A stretch of DNA of 64,000 bases from Curtobacterium citreum (GTDB taxonomy: Bacteria; Actinomycetota; Actinomycetes; Actinomycetales; Microbacteriaceae): contig NZ_VFMQ01000001.1 of the NCBI RefSeq assembly GCF_006715175.1, positions 1,612,001 to 1,676,000 of the forward strand, in the 5' to 3' direction. Below are positions 8,296 through 17,302 of the stretch, in pieces. Numbering within the stretch: the stretch's first letter is position 1; the number at the start of each line of letters is the position of its first letter. Position numbers and translations under genes: made by a program. The notes beneath the pieces were generated by a model. That model was not told the origin of the DNA, made no database searches, and saw nothing but the letters and a program-made list of their open reading frames with translations.

Positions 8296-10032
8296 ATGAC
8301 AACGTCACTCGTCGGCCAGCCGACCAGGCCCTCGACGCCGGACTTCCAGGCGTCGAAGGTCGGGCGGAAGGGCAACATCATCGTCCGGTGGATCACCTCC
8401 ACCGACCACAAGACCATCGGGTACATGTACCTGATCGCCTCGTTCGTCTTCTTCCTGCTCGCGGGTGTGATGGCGCTGGTCATCCGTGCCCAGCTCTTCG
8501 AGCCCGGCCTGCACGTGGTCGCGACGAAGGAGCAGTACAACCAGCTCTTCACGATGCACGGCACGATCATGCTGCTGATGTTCGCGACGCCGCTCTTCTC
8601 GGGCTTCGCGAACGCGATCATGCCGCTGCAGATCGGTGCGCCGGACGTCGCCTTCCCGCGTCTGAACGGGTTCGCCTTCTGGCTGTACCTGTTCGGCTCG
8701 CTCATCGCGGTCGGTGGCTTCCTCACCCCGCAGGGCGCCGCGTCCTTCGGGTGGTTCGCCTACGCGCCACTGAGTGACACGACGTTCACACCGGGTCTCG
8801 GGGGCACGCTCTGGGTCTTCGGCCTCGGCATGACGGGCTTCTCGACGATCCTCGGCGCGGTGAACTTCATCACGACGATCATCACGATGCGTGCCCCCGG
8901 CATGACGATGTTCCGCATGTCGATCTTCACGTGGAACACCCTCGTGACCTCGCTGCTCGTGCTGATGGCCTTCCCGGTCCTCGCCGCCGCGCTGTTCGGC
9001 CTCGGTCTCGACCGTGTGTTCGACGCCCAGATCTACAACCCGGCCAACGGCGGGGCACTGCTGTGGCAGCACCTGTTCTGGTTCTTCGGGCACCCCGAGG
9101 TGTACATCATCGCGCTGCCGTTCTTCGGCATCGTGTCCGAGGTCTTCCCGGTCTTCAGCCGCAAGCCGATCTTCGGGTACAAGACCCTCGTCTACGCGAC
9201 CATCTCCATCGCGGCCCTCTCGGTCACGGTGTGGGCGCACCACATGTACGTCACCGGTGGCGTCCTGCTCCCGTGGTTCTCGCTCATGACGATGCTCATC
9301 GCGGTCCCGACCGGCGTGAAGATCTTCAACTGGGTCGGCACGATGTGGCGCGGTTCGGTCACGTTCGAGACGCCGCTCCTGTGGGCCGTCGGCTTCCTCA
9401 TCACCTTCACGTTCGGTGGTCTCACCGGTGTGATCCTGGCGTCGCCGCCGCTCGACTTCCACGTGTCCGACTCGTACTTCGTCGTCGCGCACTTCCACTA
9501 CGTGGTCTTCGGCACCGTCGTGTTCGCGATGTTCTCCGGCTTCTACTTCTGGTGGCCGAAGTGGACCGGCAAGATGCTCAACGAGCGCCTCGGCAAGATC
9601 CACTTCTGGCTCCTGTTCATCGGCTTCCACACGACGTTCCTCATCCAGCACTGGCTGGGCGTCATCGGCATGCCGCGTCGCTACGCGACCTACCTGCCGA
9701 ACGACGGGTTCACCTGGATGAACCAGCTGTCGACGATCGGCTCGATGATCCTCGCGATCTCGTTCCTGCCGTTCATCTTCAACGTCTACGTCACGGCCCG
9801 GAACGCGCCGAAGGTCGCCGTGAACGACCCGTGGGGCTACGGCCGCTCGCTCGAGTGGGCGACCAGCTGCCCGCCGCCCCGGCACAACTTCACGTCGATC
9901 CCGCGGATCCGTTCCGAGTCCCCGGCCTTCGACCTGAACCACCCCGAAGCGGGTGTGCCGATCGGTGTGGGTCCTGCGAAGGACGCACCGGACGCTCCGA
10001 CCTACGACGCCGCGAAGGGCGAGGTGAAGTAA
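8296..10032 (+). CDS. ctaD: Cytochrome c oxidase subunit I
   Basis: The catalytic core of the aa3 oxidase, reducing O2 to water and pumping protons. The 578 residues contain twelve predicted membrane helices. A heme a His lies in the MHGTIML block near residue 91. The CuB ligand and cross-linked Tyr are in HPEVY (H266, Y270), with the His pair HH at 315-316, and the heme ligands lie in HFHYV near 399-401. The sequence belongs to the heme-copper A family of actinobacteria. It lies between ctaC and ctaF in one operon; ctaE and the qcr genes are not here and are usually found together elsewhere in such genomes. Confidence 0.97.
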   Translation: MTTSLVGQPTRPSTPDFQASKVGRKGNIIVRWITSTDHKTIGYMYLIASFVFFLLAGVMALVIRAQLFEPGLHVVATKEQYNQLFTMHGTIMLLMFATPLFSGFANAIMPLQIGAPDVAFPRLNGFAFWLYLFGSLIAVGGFLTPQGAASFGWFAYAPLSDTTFTPGLGGTLWVFGLGMTGFSTILGAVNFITTIITMRAPGMTMFRMSIFTWNTLVTSLLVLMAFPVLAAALFGLGLDRVFDAQIYNPANGGALLWQHLFWFFGHPEVYIIALPFFGIVSEVFPVFSRKPIFGYKTLVYATISIAALSVTVWAHHMYVTGGVLLPWFSLMTMLIAVPTGVKIFNWVGTMWRGSVTFETPLLWAVGFLITFTFGGLTGVILASPPLDFHVSDSYFVVAHFHYVVFGTVVFAMFSGFYFWWPKWTGKMLNERLGKIHFWLLFIGFHTTFLIQHWLGVIGMPRRYATYLPNDGFTWMNQLSTIGSMILAISFLPFIFNVYVTARNAPKVAVNDPWGYGRSLEWATSCPPPRHNFTSIPRIRSESPAFDLNHPEAGVPIGVGPAKDAPDAPTYDAAKGEVK

Positions 10033-10036
10033 GGCG

Positions 10037-10453
10037 ATGCGCGCCAACGTCAACCTGTTCTGGATCCTCTTCGGGTTCTTCATCCTCGCGGACGCCACGT
10101 ACACCATCTGGGCGATGCTCTACTACGGGCACCCGGAGTGGGTGGGCACGGTCGCGATCGGCCTCACCGGCATCATGAGCGCGTTCATCGCGTTCTACCT
10201 CGGAAAGGTGATGTCGTCGCAGGGCGGGGTCCTCCCGGAGGACCGTGCCGACGCCAACATCGAGGACGGCGACGCCGAGCTCGGGCACTTCAGCCCGTGG
10301 TCGTGGTGGCCGATCCTCCTGGCCGGCTCCACCGCCGTCTGCTTCCTCGGTCTCGCCGCCGGCCTGTGGATCGTCCCGATCGGGCTCGCGCTCGTCACCG
10401 TGACGCTCGTCGGCTGGGTCTACGAGTACTACCGCGGCAACTTCGGGCACTGA
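10037..10453 (+). CDS. ctaF: Cytochrome c oxidase subunit IV (actinobacterial type)
   Basis: A small accessory subunit specific to actinobacterial aa3 oxidase. It has 138 residues with four hydrophobic segments (about 5-25, 35-57, 88-108 and 112-130) and a charged cytosolic loop between the second and third pairs. It starts 4 nt after the ctaD stop and is closed by the hairpin at 10488-10521, so it is the last gene of the operon. Its role in the complex is structural; no catalytic residues are expected. Confidence 0.92.
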   Translation: MRANVNLFWILFGFFILADATYTIWAMLYYGHPEWVGTVAIGLTGIMSAFIAFYLGKVMSSQGGVLPEDRADANIEDGDAELGHFSPWSWWPILLAGSTAVCFLGLAAGLWIVPIGLALVTVTLVGWVYEYYRGNFGH

Positions 10454-10487
10454 GTCCCGGCGGGCTGCGGCCCACCGCACCTGACAC

Positions 10488-10521
10488 CTTCGGGCGGCAC
10501 CACCACCGGTGCCGCCCGAAG
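10488..10521 (+). terminator. cta operon terminator
   Basis: A perfect 13-bp stem (CTTCGGGCGGCAC and its complement) with an 8-nt loop, 34 nt after the ctaF stop. Confidence 0.8.
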
Positions 10522-10695
10522 TGCGTCCGGGGCCAGCCGTACGCGAGCAAGCTGGTCCGAGCAGACTCGTACGTGCCCCCCACGACCTCCCGCATCGATC
10601 CGCGCAGAACCGGTACCGATCGGGAATCAACCGGCCCGCTCTCGGCTTGGCCTCGAGCGGACCCCTCTCCACCACAGCGAAAGGACTCACCTCCG

Positions 10696-12069
10696 GTGAC
10701 CGACAAGCGCACCCTCATCATCTTCGGCGCGACGGGCGACCTCGCCTCCCGCCTGCTGCTGCCGGGCCTCGGCACGTTCCTGCAGAGCGGTCGAGCGGTT
10801 CCCGTCCAGCTCATCGGTACCGGTCGCAGCGCCCGCAGCGAGGACCAGTGGAAGGACGTCGTCACGAAGTCCTTCGCATCGCAGGACGTCAAGGGCGAGG
10901 AGGTCGACGCCACCCTCGCGTCGACGCAGTTCATCCAGGGCGACCCGACCGACCCGAAGCACCTCGAGGCGCTCCTGGCCGCGGCCGACGCCGAGCCCAT
11001 CCTGTACTTCGCGCTGCCGCCGCAGATCGCGTCGGACATCTGCGAGGCGCTGCAGGAGGTCGAGCTCCCCGCGGGCACGACCCTGGCGTTCGAGAAGCCG
11101 TTCGGCACCGACGTCGCCAGCGCGAAGGCTCTGAACGAGACGGTGCTCAAGCTCGTCCCCGAGGAGCGCGTGCACCGCACCGACCACTTCCTCGGTCGCA
11201 CCACGGTCCTGAACATCATCGGTCTGCGCTTCGCGAACCGCCTGTTCGAGCCGATCTGGAACGCGGACAACATCGAGAAGGTCGACATCTTCTACGACGA
11301 GACCCTCGGTCTCGAGAACCGCGCGCAGTACTACGACGAGGCCGGCGCGATGGTCGACATGATCCAGTCGCACCTGCTCCAGATCCTCGGCATCGTGACG
11401 ATGGACGCCCCGGCGGACATCGACGCGGTCGAGTTCCGCTCGTCCCTGGCTCGTGTCCTCCGGTCGACCGAGCTCAAGGGTGGCGACGCGACGATCGCCT
11501 CCCGCCGCGCCGTCTACACGGCCGGCACCATCGACGGCAAGGAACTGCCGTCGTACCAGGACGAGGACGGCGTCGACAAGTCGCGCGGCACCGAGACCCT
11601 GGCTGAGATCGAGGTCGAGGTCGACACGGCGCGCTGGAAGGGCGTCCCGTTCACCCTCCGCTCCGGCAAGGCGCTCGGCGCCAGCCGCAAGGAGGTCCTC
11701 ATCACCTTCAAGCCCGTGACGCGCCTGCCCTCCGGCCTGTCCGGTCGCCCGAAGGCGGACACGCTGCGCATCGTCCTCAACCCGGACGAGATCGAGCTGT
11801 CGGTGTCGGCGAACGGCGGCGGCAACCCGTTCGAGATGGGGCAGGTCACGCTCTCGTCGACGTTCGACGACGGTGAGCTGACCCCCTACGGCGAGGTCCT
11901 CAACGGCATCTTCCACGACGACCCGCTGCTCTCCATCCGCGGCGACGTCGCGGAGCGCTGCTGGGAGATCGTGGAGCCGGTCGTCGAGGCCTGGAAGTCC
12001 GGTTCGGTCCCGCTCGAGGAGTACCGCGCGGGCTCGCGCGGCCCGGCGGAGTGGGTCTCGTCGTCCTGA
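10696..12069 (+). CDS. zwf: Glucose-6-phosphate dehydrogenase
   Basis: Oxidises glucose 6-phosphate to 6-phosphogluconolactone with NADP+, the entry to the oxidative pentose phosphate pathway. It has 457 residues, on the short side. The nucleotide-binding GATGDLASR lies at 11-19, EKPFGTD near 133, and the catalytic RTDHFLG near 161-167. The GTG start is supported by GAAAGG 10 nt upstream. The familiar actinobacterial tkt-tal-zwf-opcA cluster is absent: zwf stands alone between the cta operon and a convergent glycosidase, so it may be a second copy. The palindrome at 12101-12150 terminates it. Confidence 0.92.
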   Translation: MTDKRTLIIFGATGDLASRLLLPGLGTFLQSGRAVPVQLIGTGRSARSEDQWKDVVTKSFASQDVKGEEVDATLASTQFIQGDPTDPKHLEALLAAADAEPILYFALPPQIASDICEALQEVELPAGTTLAFEKPFGTDVASAKALNETVLKLVPEERVHRTDHFLGRTTVLNIIGLRFANRLFEPIWNADNIEKVDIFYDETLGLENRAQYYDEAGAMVDMIQSHLLQILGIVTMDAPADIDAVEFRSSLARVLRSTELKGGDATIASRRAVYTAGTIDGKELPSYQDEDGVDKSRGTETLAEIEVEVDTARWKGVPFTLRSGKALGASRKEVLITFKPVTRLPSGLSGRPKADTLRIVLNPDEIELSVSANGGGNPFEMGQVTLSSTFDDGELTPYGEVLNGIFHDDPLLSIRGDVAERCWEIVEPVVEAWKSGSVPLEEYRAGSRGPAEWVSSS

Positions 12070-12100
12070 CGGACCGAGCGTCCTGACGGACGTCACCCCC

Positions 12101-12150
12101 TGACGGACGGGAGGCGCGGTGCCAGCTGGCACCGCGCCTCCCGTCCGTCA
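12101..12150. terminator. GGAGGC-family palindrome after zwf (part of composite element 1)
   Basis: A perfect 25-bp-arm palindrome centred on AGCT; the left arm begins TGACGGACGGGAGGCGCG. It lies in the convergent zwf/GH15 gap and can terminate both. The composite repeat 12182-12336 follows it. Confidence 0.75.
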
Positions 12151-12181
12151 TGTGGTCGCGCCCACGGCACGACCGCGACGT

Positions 12182-12336
12182 TCCTGCCCATCGCGACCGA
12201 CATGGGAGACCGATCCGCGCATCGGAGGCCGGAAGGAACGGCATCCCACGCGCGGATCGGCATCCTGTGCGCGGATCGGCACACCATGCGCGGATCGGCA
12301 CCCCTTGCGCGGAACGGCATCACACGCGCGGATCCG
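12182..12336. repeat. Composite intergenic element 1: CCCAT/ATGGG dyad plus five 19-bp repeats
   Basis: CCCATCGCGACCGACATGGG lies at 12187-12206. Five head-to-tail units of 19 bp follow at 12242-12336, with consensus CATCCCACGCGCGGATCGG (core GCGCGGATCGG). Units differ mainly in their first eight bases. The same arrangement occurs at 53685-53816. The 19-bp period rotates the reading frame, and no start or ribosome site fits a gene, so this is read as non-coding DNA of unknown function. Confidence 0.8.
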
Positions 12337-12341
12337 CTGGG

Positions 12342-14228
12342 TCAGGAGGGGGAGCCGGCCCGGCGGCCGCCGCCCGTCCACGAGCGCGTGCCGCCGTCGT
12401 GCACGGCGAGCCGCGTGCGGTGCCCGGACGCCTCGCCGCGGGCCCGCGCGATCGCGTCCGCCGCGGACACGAGCGTCAGGTGGGACAGCACCTGCGGCGT
12501 GTTGCCGATGTGGTGGCCGGTGGCGACGTCGATCTCCTCGGAGAGCATGCCGACGTCGTTGGCGTACCCGACGAGCACGTCCATCAGGCGCTCGGCGTCC
12601 TCGACCCGACCGGAGGCCGCGTACTGCTCGACGAGCCAGAACGAGCACGCCAGGAACGGGTGCTCGCTGCCGGAGAGCCCGTCGAAGCCGGCGCTCGTCC
12701 GGTAGCGCAGGACGAGTCCGTGGTCGCCGACGCGCAGGTCCTGCTCGATCGCGGCGACCGTGCCCGTCATCCGGGGGTCGTCGGCGCGGCAGAACCCGAT
12801 CTGGGGCAGGACGAGCAGGCTCGCGTCGACCTCGTCGGTGTCGTAGTGCTGGCGGAAGGCGCCGCGGTCGGCGTTCCAGCCGTGCTCCTCGATCTCGGCG
12901 CGGACCTGGTCGCGGAGCGTCCGCCAGCGGTCGACGGGACCCTCGAGCCCGAACTCCTCGACGGCCGCGACGCCCCGGTCGAACGCGGCCCAGATCATCG
13001 CCCGCGAGTGCGTGAAGTGCCGTCGCGGACCGCGCATCTCCCAGATCCCGTTGTCGGGCTCCTGCCAGTGCTCCTCGACGTAGCCGAGCAGGGCACGCTG
13101 CAGCGCCCAGGAGTCCGCGTTCTCCTCGACGCCGAGCTCGCGGGCGTCGTGGAGCGCGGCGAGGACCTCGCCGAAGACGTCGCCCTGGTACTGGGTCGAG
13201 GCGCCGTTGCCGAGCCGGACCGGGGTCGAGTCGAGGTACCCGGGGAGCTCCTCGAGGGTGCGCTCCGGCAGCTCGCGCTCCCCGGCGATGCCGTACATGA
13301 TCTGGACGTCGGCGGGGTCCCCGGCGATCGCGCGGAGCAGCCAGCCGCGCCAGTGCGCGGCCTCGTCGCGGTACCCGTGGGCGATCAGGGACGCCAGGGC
13401 GAGCGACGCGTCGCGCAACCACACGTAGCGGTAGTCCCAGTTGCGTTCTCCGCCGGGGTCCTCCGGGAGGCTCGTGGTCGCGGCCGCCACGACGCCGCCG
13501 GTCTCGCCGTGGGTCATCGCGCGCAGGAGCAGCAGGGAGCGTCGGCTCGCCTCGGCGTACTTCCCCTCGGTGTGCGCGGTCCCCATCCAGTCCCGCCACC
13601 AGCGTTCGGTCCGGTGCAGGGCCGCGTCGACGTCGAGCGGCGCCGGCGGTTCGCGGTGGGACGGGTACCAGGTCAGGACGGTGTCGAGGACCTCGCCGTC
13701 GCGCACGGTGGTCGTGTTCGTGTGCCGGTGGTCGTCCGCGCGGAAACGGACGCCGCGGACGACGACCGACCCCGGGCCGGCGGTCGCCAGGAGGGCGGGG
13801 TCCTCGTCGCCGCCGATCTGCCGGACCCAGGGCAGCGCACGCGCGTAGTCGAAGCGGATGCGGAGGGTCTGCTCGACCTCGACCGATCCCTGCAGACCGC
13901 GGACACGGCGGACGATCGCGGCCCGGTGCGCCCCGACGGGCATGAACTCGGTGACCTCGACGACACCGGTCGCCGTGGTCCACACGGTCGAGAGCACGAG
14001 CGTGTCACGGTGGTGGTGCCGGACCGAGGTCGCGTGCGGGTCGCTCGGTCGCAGCGTCCAGTGTCCGTGGTCCTCGGTGCCCAGGAGGGACGCGAACGTG
14101 GACGGACTGTCGAAGCGGGGCAGGCACGCCCAGTCGATCGTCCCGTCGCGGCCGACGAGGGCTGCGGTGTACGTGTCGCCGATCAGGGCGTGGTCCTCGA
14201 TGCGGTTGCGCGGCGTCGCGGTGCTCAT
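12342..14228 (-). CDS. Glycoside hydrolase family 15 protein (trehalase/glucoamylase-like)
   Basis: A protein of 628 residues. The N-terminal trehalase-like domain (residues 1-200; RIEDHALIGDTYTAALVGRD near the start) is followed by the (alpha/alpha)6 barrel of GH15. The substrate-binding NWDYRYVWLRDASLAL stretch lies near 263-278, and the late EEIDVATGHHIGNTPQVLSH block near 560 carries the second catalytic Glu region. Actinobacterial GH15 proteins of this form include trehalases; maltose- or glucan-acting enzymes look alike, so the substrate is open. There is no signal peptide, so it acts in the cytoplasm. It follows the App1-like gene with an 82-nt gap on the same strand. Confidence 0.88.
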   Translation of the reverse strand: MSTATPRNRIEDHALIGDTYTAALVGRDGTIDWACLPRFDSPSTFASLLGTEDHGHWTLRPSDPHATSVRHHHRDTLVLSTVWTTATGVVEVTEFMPVGAHRAAIVRRVRGLQGSVEVEQTLRIRFDYARALPWVRQIGGDEDPALLATAGPGSVVVRGVRFRADDHRHTNTTTVRDGEVLDTVLTWYPSHREPPAPLDVDAALHRTERWWRDWMGTAHTEGKYAEASRRSLLLLRAMTHGETGGVVAAATTSLPEDPGGERNWDYRYVWLRDASLALASLIAHGYRDEAAHWRGWLLRAIAGDPADVQIMYGIAGERELPERTLEELPGYLDSTPVRLGNGASTQYQGDVFGEVLAALHDARELGVEENADSWALQRALLGYVEEHWQEPDNGIWEMRGPRRHFTHSRAMIWAAFDRGVAAVEEFGLEGPVDRWRTLRDQVRAEIEEHGWNADRGAFRQHYDTDEVDASLLVLPQIGFCRADDPRMTGTVAAIEQDLRVGDHGLVLRYRTSAGFDGLSGSEHPFLACSFWLVEQYAASGRVEDAERLMDVLVGYANDVGMLSEEIDVATGHHIGNTPQVLSHLTLVSAADAIARARGEASGHRTRLAVHDGGTRSWTGGGRRAGSPS

Positions 14229-14310
14229 GCGCACATCGAACCACCGCCACCAGTCCGCGGCGGGAGGGGCGCTGAAGGAGCGCTCAGGCGCCGGGCGCAG
14301 GGCACCGGGC

Positions 14311-15384
14311 TCAGGCGCCGGGTAGGGGAGCCTGGGGGTCCGCGTCGGCGACGCCCACCCGGGCGAGCTCGGTCCAGAGGCCGGCACCGTCCGGCGCGTA
14401 GACCCACGGCGCCGCCGAGTCGCGTGAGCGCTCCTGCGCACGGGAGCGGCCACCGGCGAGCACGGCCTCGCTCGTGGAGAGCTGCCGGATCGCCACGCCG
14501 GCGACGTTGTCCGGGTGCTCGCGGGCGAAGTCGCCGTACAGCGTCTCGTCGTGCTGCCCGTCGTCACCGACCAGCAGCCACTGCACGTCGGGGAAGTCCC
14601 GCGCCAGACGGCGGAGGTTGTCGCGCTTGTGCTGCTGACCACTGCGGAAGAAGCGGTCGTGGGTGGGACCCCAGTCGGTGAGCAGCATCGTGCCGTTCGG
14701 GTACATGTTGCGGGTCAGGAAACGCTGCAGGGTCGGCGCGACGTTCCACGCCCCGGTCGACAGGTAGACCGTGGGGGCACCGGGGTGCTGCGCGAGGATG
14801 CGCTCGTAGAGCACGGACATCCCCGGCACCGGGCGGCGGGCGTGCTCGGTGAGCACGAAGGAGTTCCACGCGGCGAGCATCGGGCGGGGGAGCGAGGTCA
14901 CCATCACCGTGTCGTCGATGTCGGAGAGGAGCCCGAAGCGCGTCGCCGGGTCGACGATGAACACGTCCGCCTCGACGTCGCGCATCCCACCGGCCGAAAG
15001 CCGCACGGTCTGCCACCCCGGTTCGAGGTCGATCGGGACCTTCACGTCGACGACGCCGCCGCGGTCGGACTGCACCACGTGGGTCGTGCCACCCGCGGTC
15101 ACCGTGACCTCGGCGTCGTCGACGGCGACGCTCGTGAAGCTCTTCCACCCGCGCACGCCGTAGTACGAGGCGTCCGAGGCGAGCCCGCGCCGGGTGAGCA
15201 GGACGCGGCAGAGGACGCGGATCCAGCCCGGAGCGCCGTACCCGGTGTACGGGATCACGGTCGGCACGAGCCCACGACGACGGGCACGGTGCTCCCGGAA
15301 CTCCTGCACGGCATCCTCGATGCGGGCGGCTCGGTGCAGGATCGGCTCGGCCAACGACGGCTCGTGGGGCGTCCAGTCGGGCAT
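14311..15384 (-). CDS. App1/DUF2183 family phosphatase-domain protein
   Basis: A protein of 357 residues with the DUF2183 (App1) domain, a HAD-like fold found in yeast phosphatidate phosphatase App1 and in many actinobacteria. The N-terminal half is a beta-rich region. The phosphatase signature LLSDIDDTVMVT (DxDxT) lies near 152-163, and GDDGQHDETLYGDF near 280 supplies the acidic motif. The bacterial substrate has not been settled; a lipid phosphate is the family expectation. The ATG follows a GATAGT box by 6 nt on the minus strand, suggesting a leaderless transcript that continues into the GH15 gene. Confidence 0.82.
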   Translation of the reverse strand: MPDWTPHEPSLAEPILHRAARIEDAVQEFREHRARRRGLVPTVIPYTGYGAPGWIRVLCRVLLTRRGLASDASYYGVRGWKSFTSVAVDDAEVTVTAGGTTHVVQSDRGGVVDVKVPIDLEPGWQTVRLSAGGMRDVEADVFIVDPATRFGLLSDIDDTVMVTSLPRPMLAAWNSFVLTEHARRPVPGMSVLYERILAQHPGAPTVYLSTGAWNVAPTLQRFLTRNMYPNGTMLLTDWGPTHDRFFRSGQQHKRDNLRRLARDFPDVQWLLVGDDGQHDETLYGDFAREHPDNVAGVAIRQLSTSEAVLAGGRSRAQERSRDSAAPWVYAPDGAGLWTELARVGVADADPQAPLPGA

Positions 15385-15508
15385 TCGTCCACTATCCCAC
15401 GCTGTCGGAGGCTGTGGTGAGTCGCAGCGATGTTCCAGCCGGTCTCTGCGAGAGTTGCCCCGTCACATCCCACATGACCGCGTCCGTCCGGGCGCAAGAG
15501 GAGAACAC

Positions 15509-16156
15509 GTGCTCGTCACCGAGGTATCGAACGCACTGCCGGGGGGATCATCACTGCTCAGGAACGAGCCGGTCCAAGCCCGCAGTTCGGCGCGCCTCGC
15601 GGGACTCCTCGACGCCGCTGCGGCCGTCATCGACGAGATCGGCTTCGAGCGCCTGACGACCGCCATGGTCGCGGAGCGCGCCGGTGCGTCCATCGGCACG
15701 GTCTACCGGTACTTCCCGGACCGCATCGCCGTGGTCGAGGCCCTCGCGATCCGGAGCACGCAGCGGCTCGCCGAGCGGTTCCTCACGGCGCTCGACGAGA
15801 GCGACGCGACGACCTGGCAGGACGCCTGCGACGCACTCATCGACGCGACCGTCGAGATGTACCGCACCGAGCCGGGCTTCCGGGCGATCCGCTTCGGTGA
15901 CCCGGCCGACACCGGGACCGGGGACGCCGAGGACCGGATGGCCGCGCTGGGGGCGGCCGTCGCGCAGGTCCTGCACGACCGGTTCGACTTCCCGACGGGG
16001 GAGCGCGTCGAGCGCACGTGGGTCGTCCTCGCGGAGTCCGCGCACGCCGTCATCGCGCGCGCCGTGCGTGACCGGGCGGAGCCCGACACCGCGCTGATCG
16101 AGGAGTACCGCACGATGAGCCGGGCGCACCTCGAAGCGGTGGCCGCCGCCTCCTGA
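15509..16156 (+). CDS. TetR/AcrR family transcriptional regulator
   Basis: A protein of 215 residues. The N-terminal TetR helix-turn-helix occupies about residues 28-75 (RLTTAMVAERAGASIGTVYRYFPDR); the remainder is a helical ligand and dimer domain. GTG was chosen because AAGAGGAG lies 5 nt upstream. It is divergent from the App1-GH15 pair and upstream of the osmoprotectant operon on the same strand, so either could be its target. The terminator at 16216-16251 separates it from the transporter. The ligand is unknown. Confidence 0.88.
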   Translation: MLVTEVSNALPGGSSLLRNEPVQARSSARLAGLLDAAAAVIDEIGFERLTTAMVAERAGASIGTVYRYFPDRIAVVEALAIRSTQRLAERFLTALDESDATTWQDACDALIDATVEMYRTEPGFRAIRFGDPADTGTGDAEDRMAALGAAVAQVLHDRFDFPTGERVERTWVVLAESAHAVIARAVRDRAEPDTALIEEYRTMSRAHLEAVAAAS

Positions 16157-16215
16157 TCGGATCCCGGCCCCGCCGCCGGGCGCGACCCGCCCGGCCGACC
16201 GGCCGACCCACCTGC

Positions 16216-16251
16216 CGACGCCCGCGCTCCGAAGAGGAGTCGCGGGCGTCG
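16216..16251 (+). terminator. Terminator after the TetR gene
   Basis: An 11-bp stem (CGACGCCCGCG and its complement) enclosing a second CTCC/GGAG pairing. Confidence 0.65.
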
Positions 16252-16341
16252 TCGCGATCGGGACCGCGCAGTCGGGGGGGGAGCGTTGTCCGCGAGCCGT
16301 CATGGGCCGTCACCACGCGGACCGGACGATGACCGCGTGTG

Positions 16342-16347
16342 TACGCT
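16342..16347 (+). promoter_or_regulatory. Candidate -10 box (TACGCT) of the osmoprotectant operon
   Basis: TACGCT lies 40 nt before the ATG of the first transporter gene. The leader then contains the Shine-Dalgarno AGAAGGG at 16374-16380. Confidence 0.4.
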
Positions 16348-16387
16348 CGGTCGGAGTCGGGCTACCTCCGGACAGAAGGGCACCCAC

Positions 16388-17302
16388 ATGATCGAGTTCC
16401 GCTCGGTGCGCAAGACGTACCCGGACGGTACGACGGCGGTCGACGACTTCAGCCTCGTCATCCCCTCCCGCACCACGACGGTCTTCGTCGGGTCCAGCGG
16501 CTGCGGCAAGACCACCCTCCTCCGCATGATCAACCGCATGGTCGACCCGAGCTCGGGCACCGTGTCGATCGACGACGAGGACGTCGCAGGTGTCGACCCC
16601 GTGCAGCTCCGGCGGCGCATCGGGTACGTGATGCAGAACGCCGGGCTCCTGCCGCACCGGAAGGTCGTCGACAACATCGCGACCGTCCCGCTCCTGACCG
16701 GTGTCTCGAAGGGCGAGGCCCGGGCGCGCGCGCTCGAGCTCATGGACACCGTCGGGCTCGACCGGGCCTTCGCGGACCGGTACCCGTCGCAGCTCTCCGG
16801 CGGCCAGCAGCAGCGCGTCGGTGTGGCCCGTGGCCTCGCGGTGGACCCGAACGTCCTGCTCATGGACGAGCCGTTCGGCGCCGTCGACCCGCTCGTCCGC
16901 AACGACCTGCAGGACGAGCTCATCCGGCTGCAGCGCGAGCTCGGCAAGACGGTGGTCTTCGTCACGCACGACATCGACGAGGCCTTCAAGCTCGGCGACC
17001 AGGTCGTCATCCTCAAGAAGGGCGGCGAGATCGCCCAGCTCGGGACCCCGGCCGAGATCCTCGCCGAGCCGGCGGACGAGTTCGTGGCGAACTTCATCGG
17101 CGTCGGCCGTGGTCGGCGGGCGCTCCGGGTGGAGCAGACCCCGACCGGGCCGATCGTGGTGGACGGCGACGGCCGGGCGGCCGGCGTGCTCACCGGTCCG
17201 GTGACGGTGGTGGACGCGGCAGCCGCCGTGCCGCAGGGTGCAGAGGCCGGGGCGCGTGACACCGCCCCGGGTGCTCCGGCGCAGGGTGGGGGACCCCGGT
17301 GA
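16388..17302 (+). CDS. Osmoprotectant (glycine betaine/choline-type) ABC transporter, ATP-binding protein
   Basis: A protein of 304 residues of the OpuCA/ProV type. Walker A is GSSGCGKT at 35-42, the signature LSGGQQQR begins at 136, and Walker B LLMDEP lies near 157-162. The switch His is in FVTHDIDEAF. After residue 240 the usual tandem CBS pair is missing; instead there is a short, low-complexity tail of about 65 residues. It powers import of a quaternary-amine osmolyte through the two permeases that follow. The GTGA overlap couples it to the next gene. Confidence 0.9.
   Translation: MIEFRSVRKTYPDGTTAVDDFSLVIPSRTTTVFVGSSGCGKTTLLRMINRMVDPSSGTVSIDDEDVAGVDPVQLRRRIGYVMQNAGLLPHRKVVDNIATVPLLTGVSKGEARARALELMDTVGLDRAFADRYPSQLSGGQQQRVGVARGLAVDPNVLLMDEPFGAVDPLVRNDLQDELIRLQRELGKTVVFVTHDIDEAFKLGDQVVILKKGGEIAQLGTPAEILAEPADEFVANFIGVGRGRRALRVEQTPTGPIVVDGDGRAAGVLTGPVTVVDAAAAVPQGAEAGARDTAPGAPAQGGGPR

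Noticed and set aside
12182..12336. 19-bp repeats as a CRISPR array
   Set aside because: Units are contiguous with no spacers, only 19 bp, and there are no cas genes in the window.
12242..12336. Plasmid-type iteron origin
   Set aside because: There is no replication initiator gene, AT-rich melting region or clear DnaA boxes nearby; the setting is housekeeping chromosome.
12150..14681. Long plus-strand open frames opposite the GH15 and App1-like genes
   Set aside because: They mirror the minus-strand genes, have high Arg/Ala/Pro content, and show no recognisable domains; this is the usual antisense openness of high-GC codon use.
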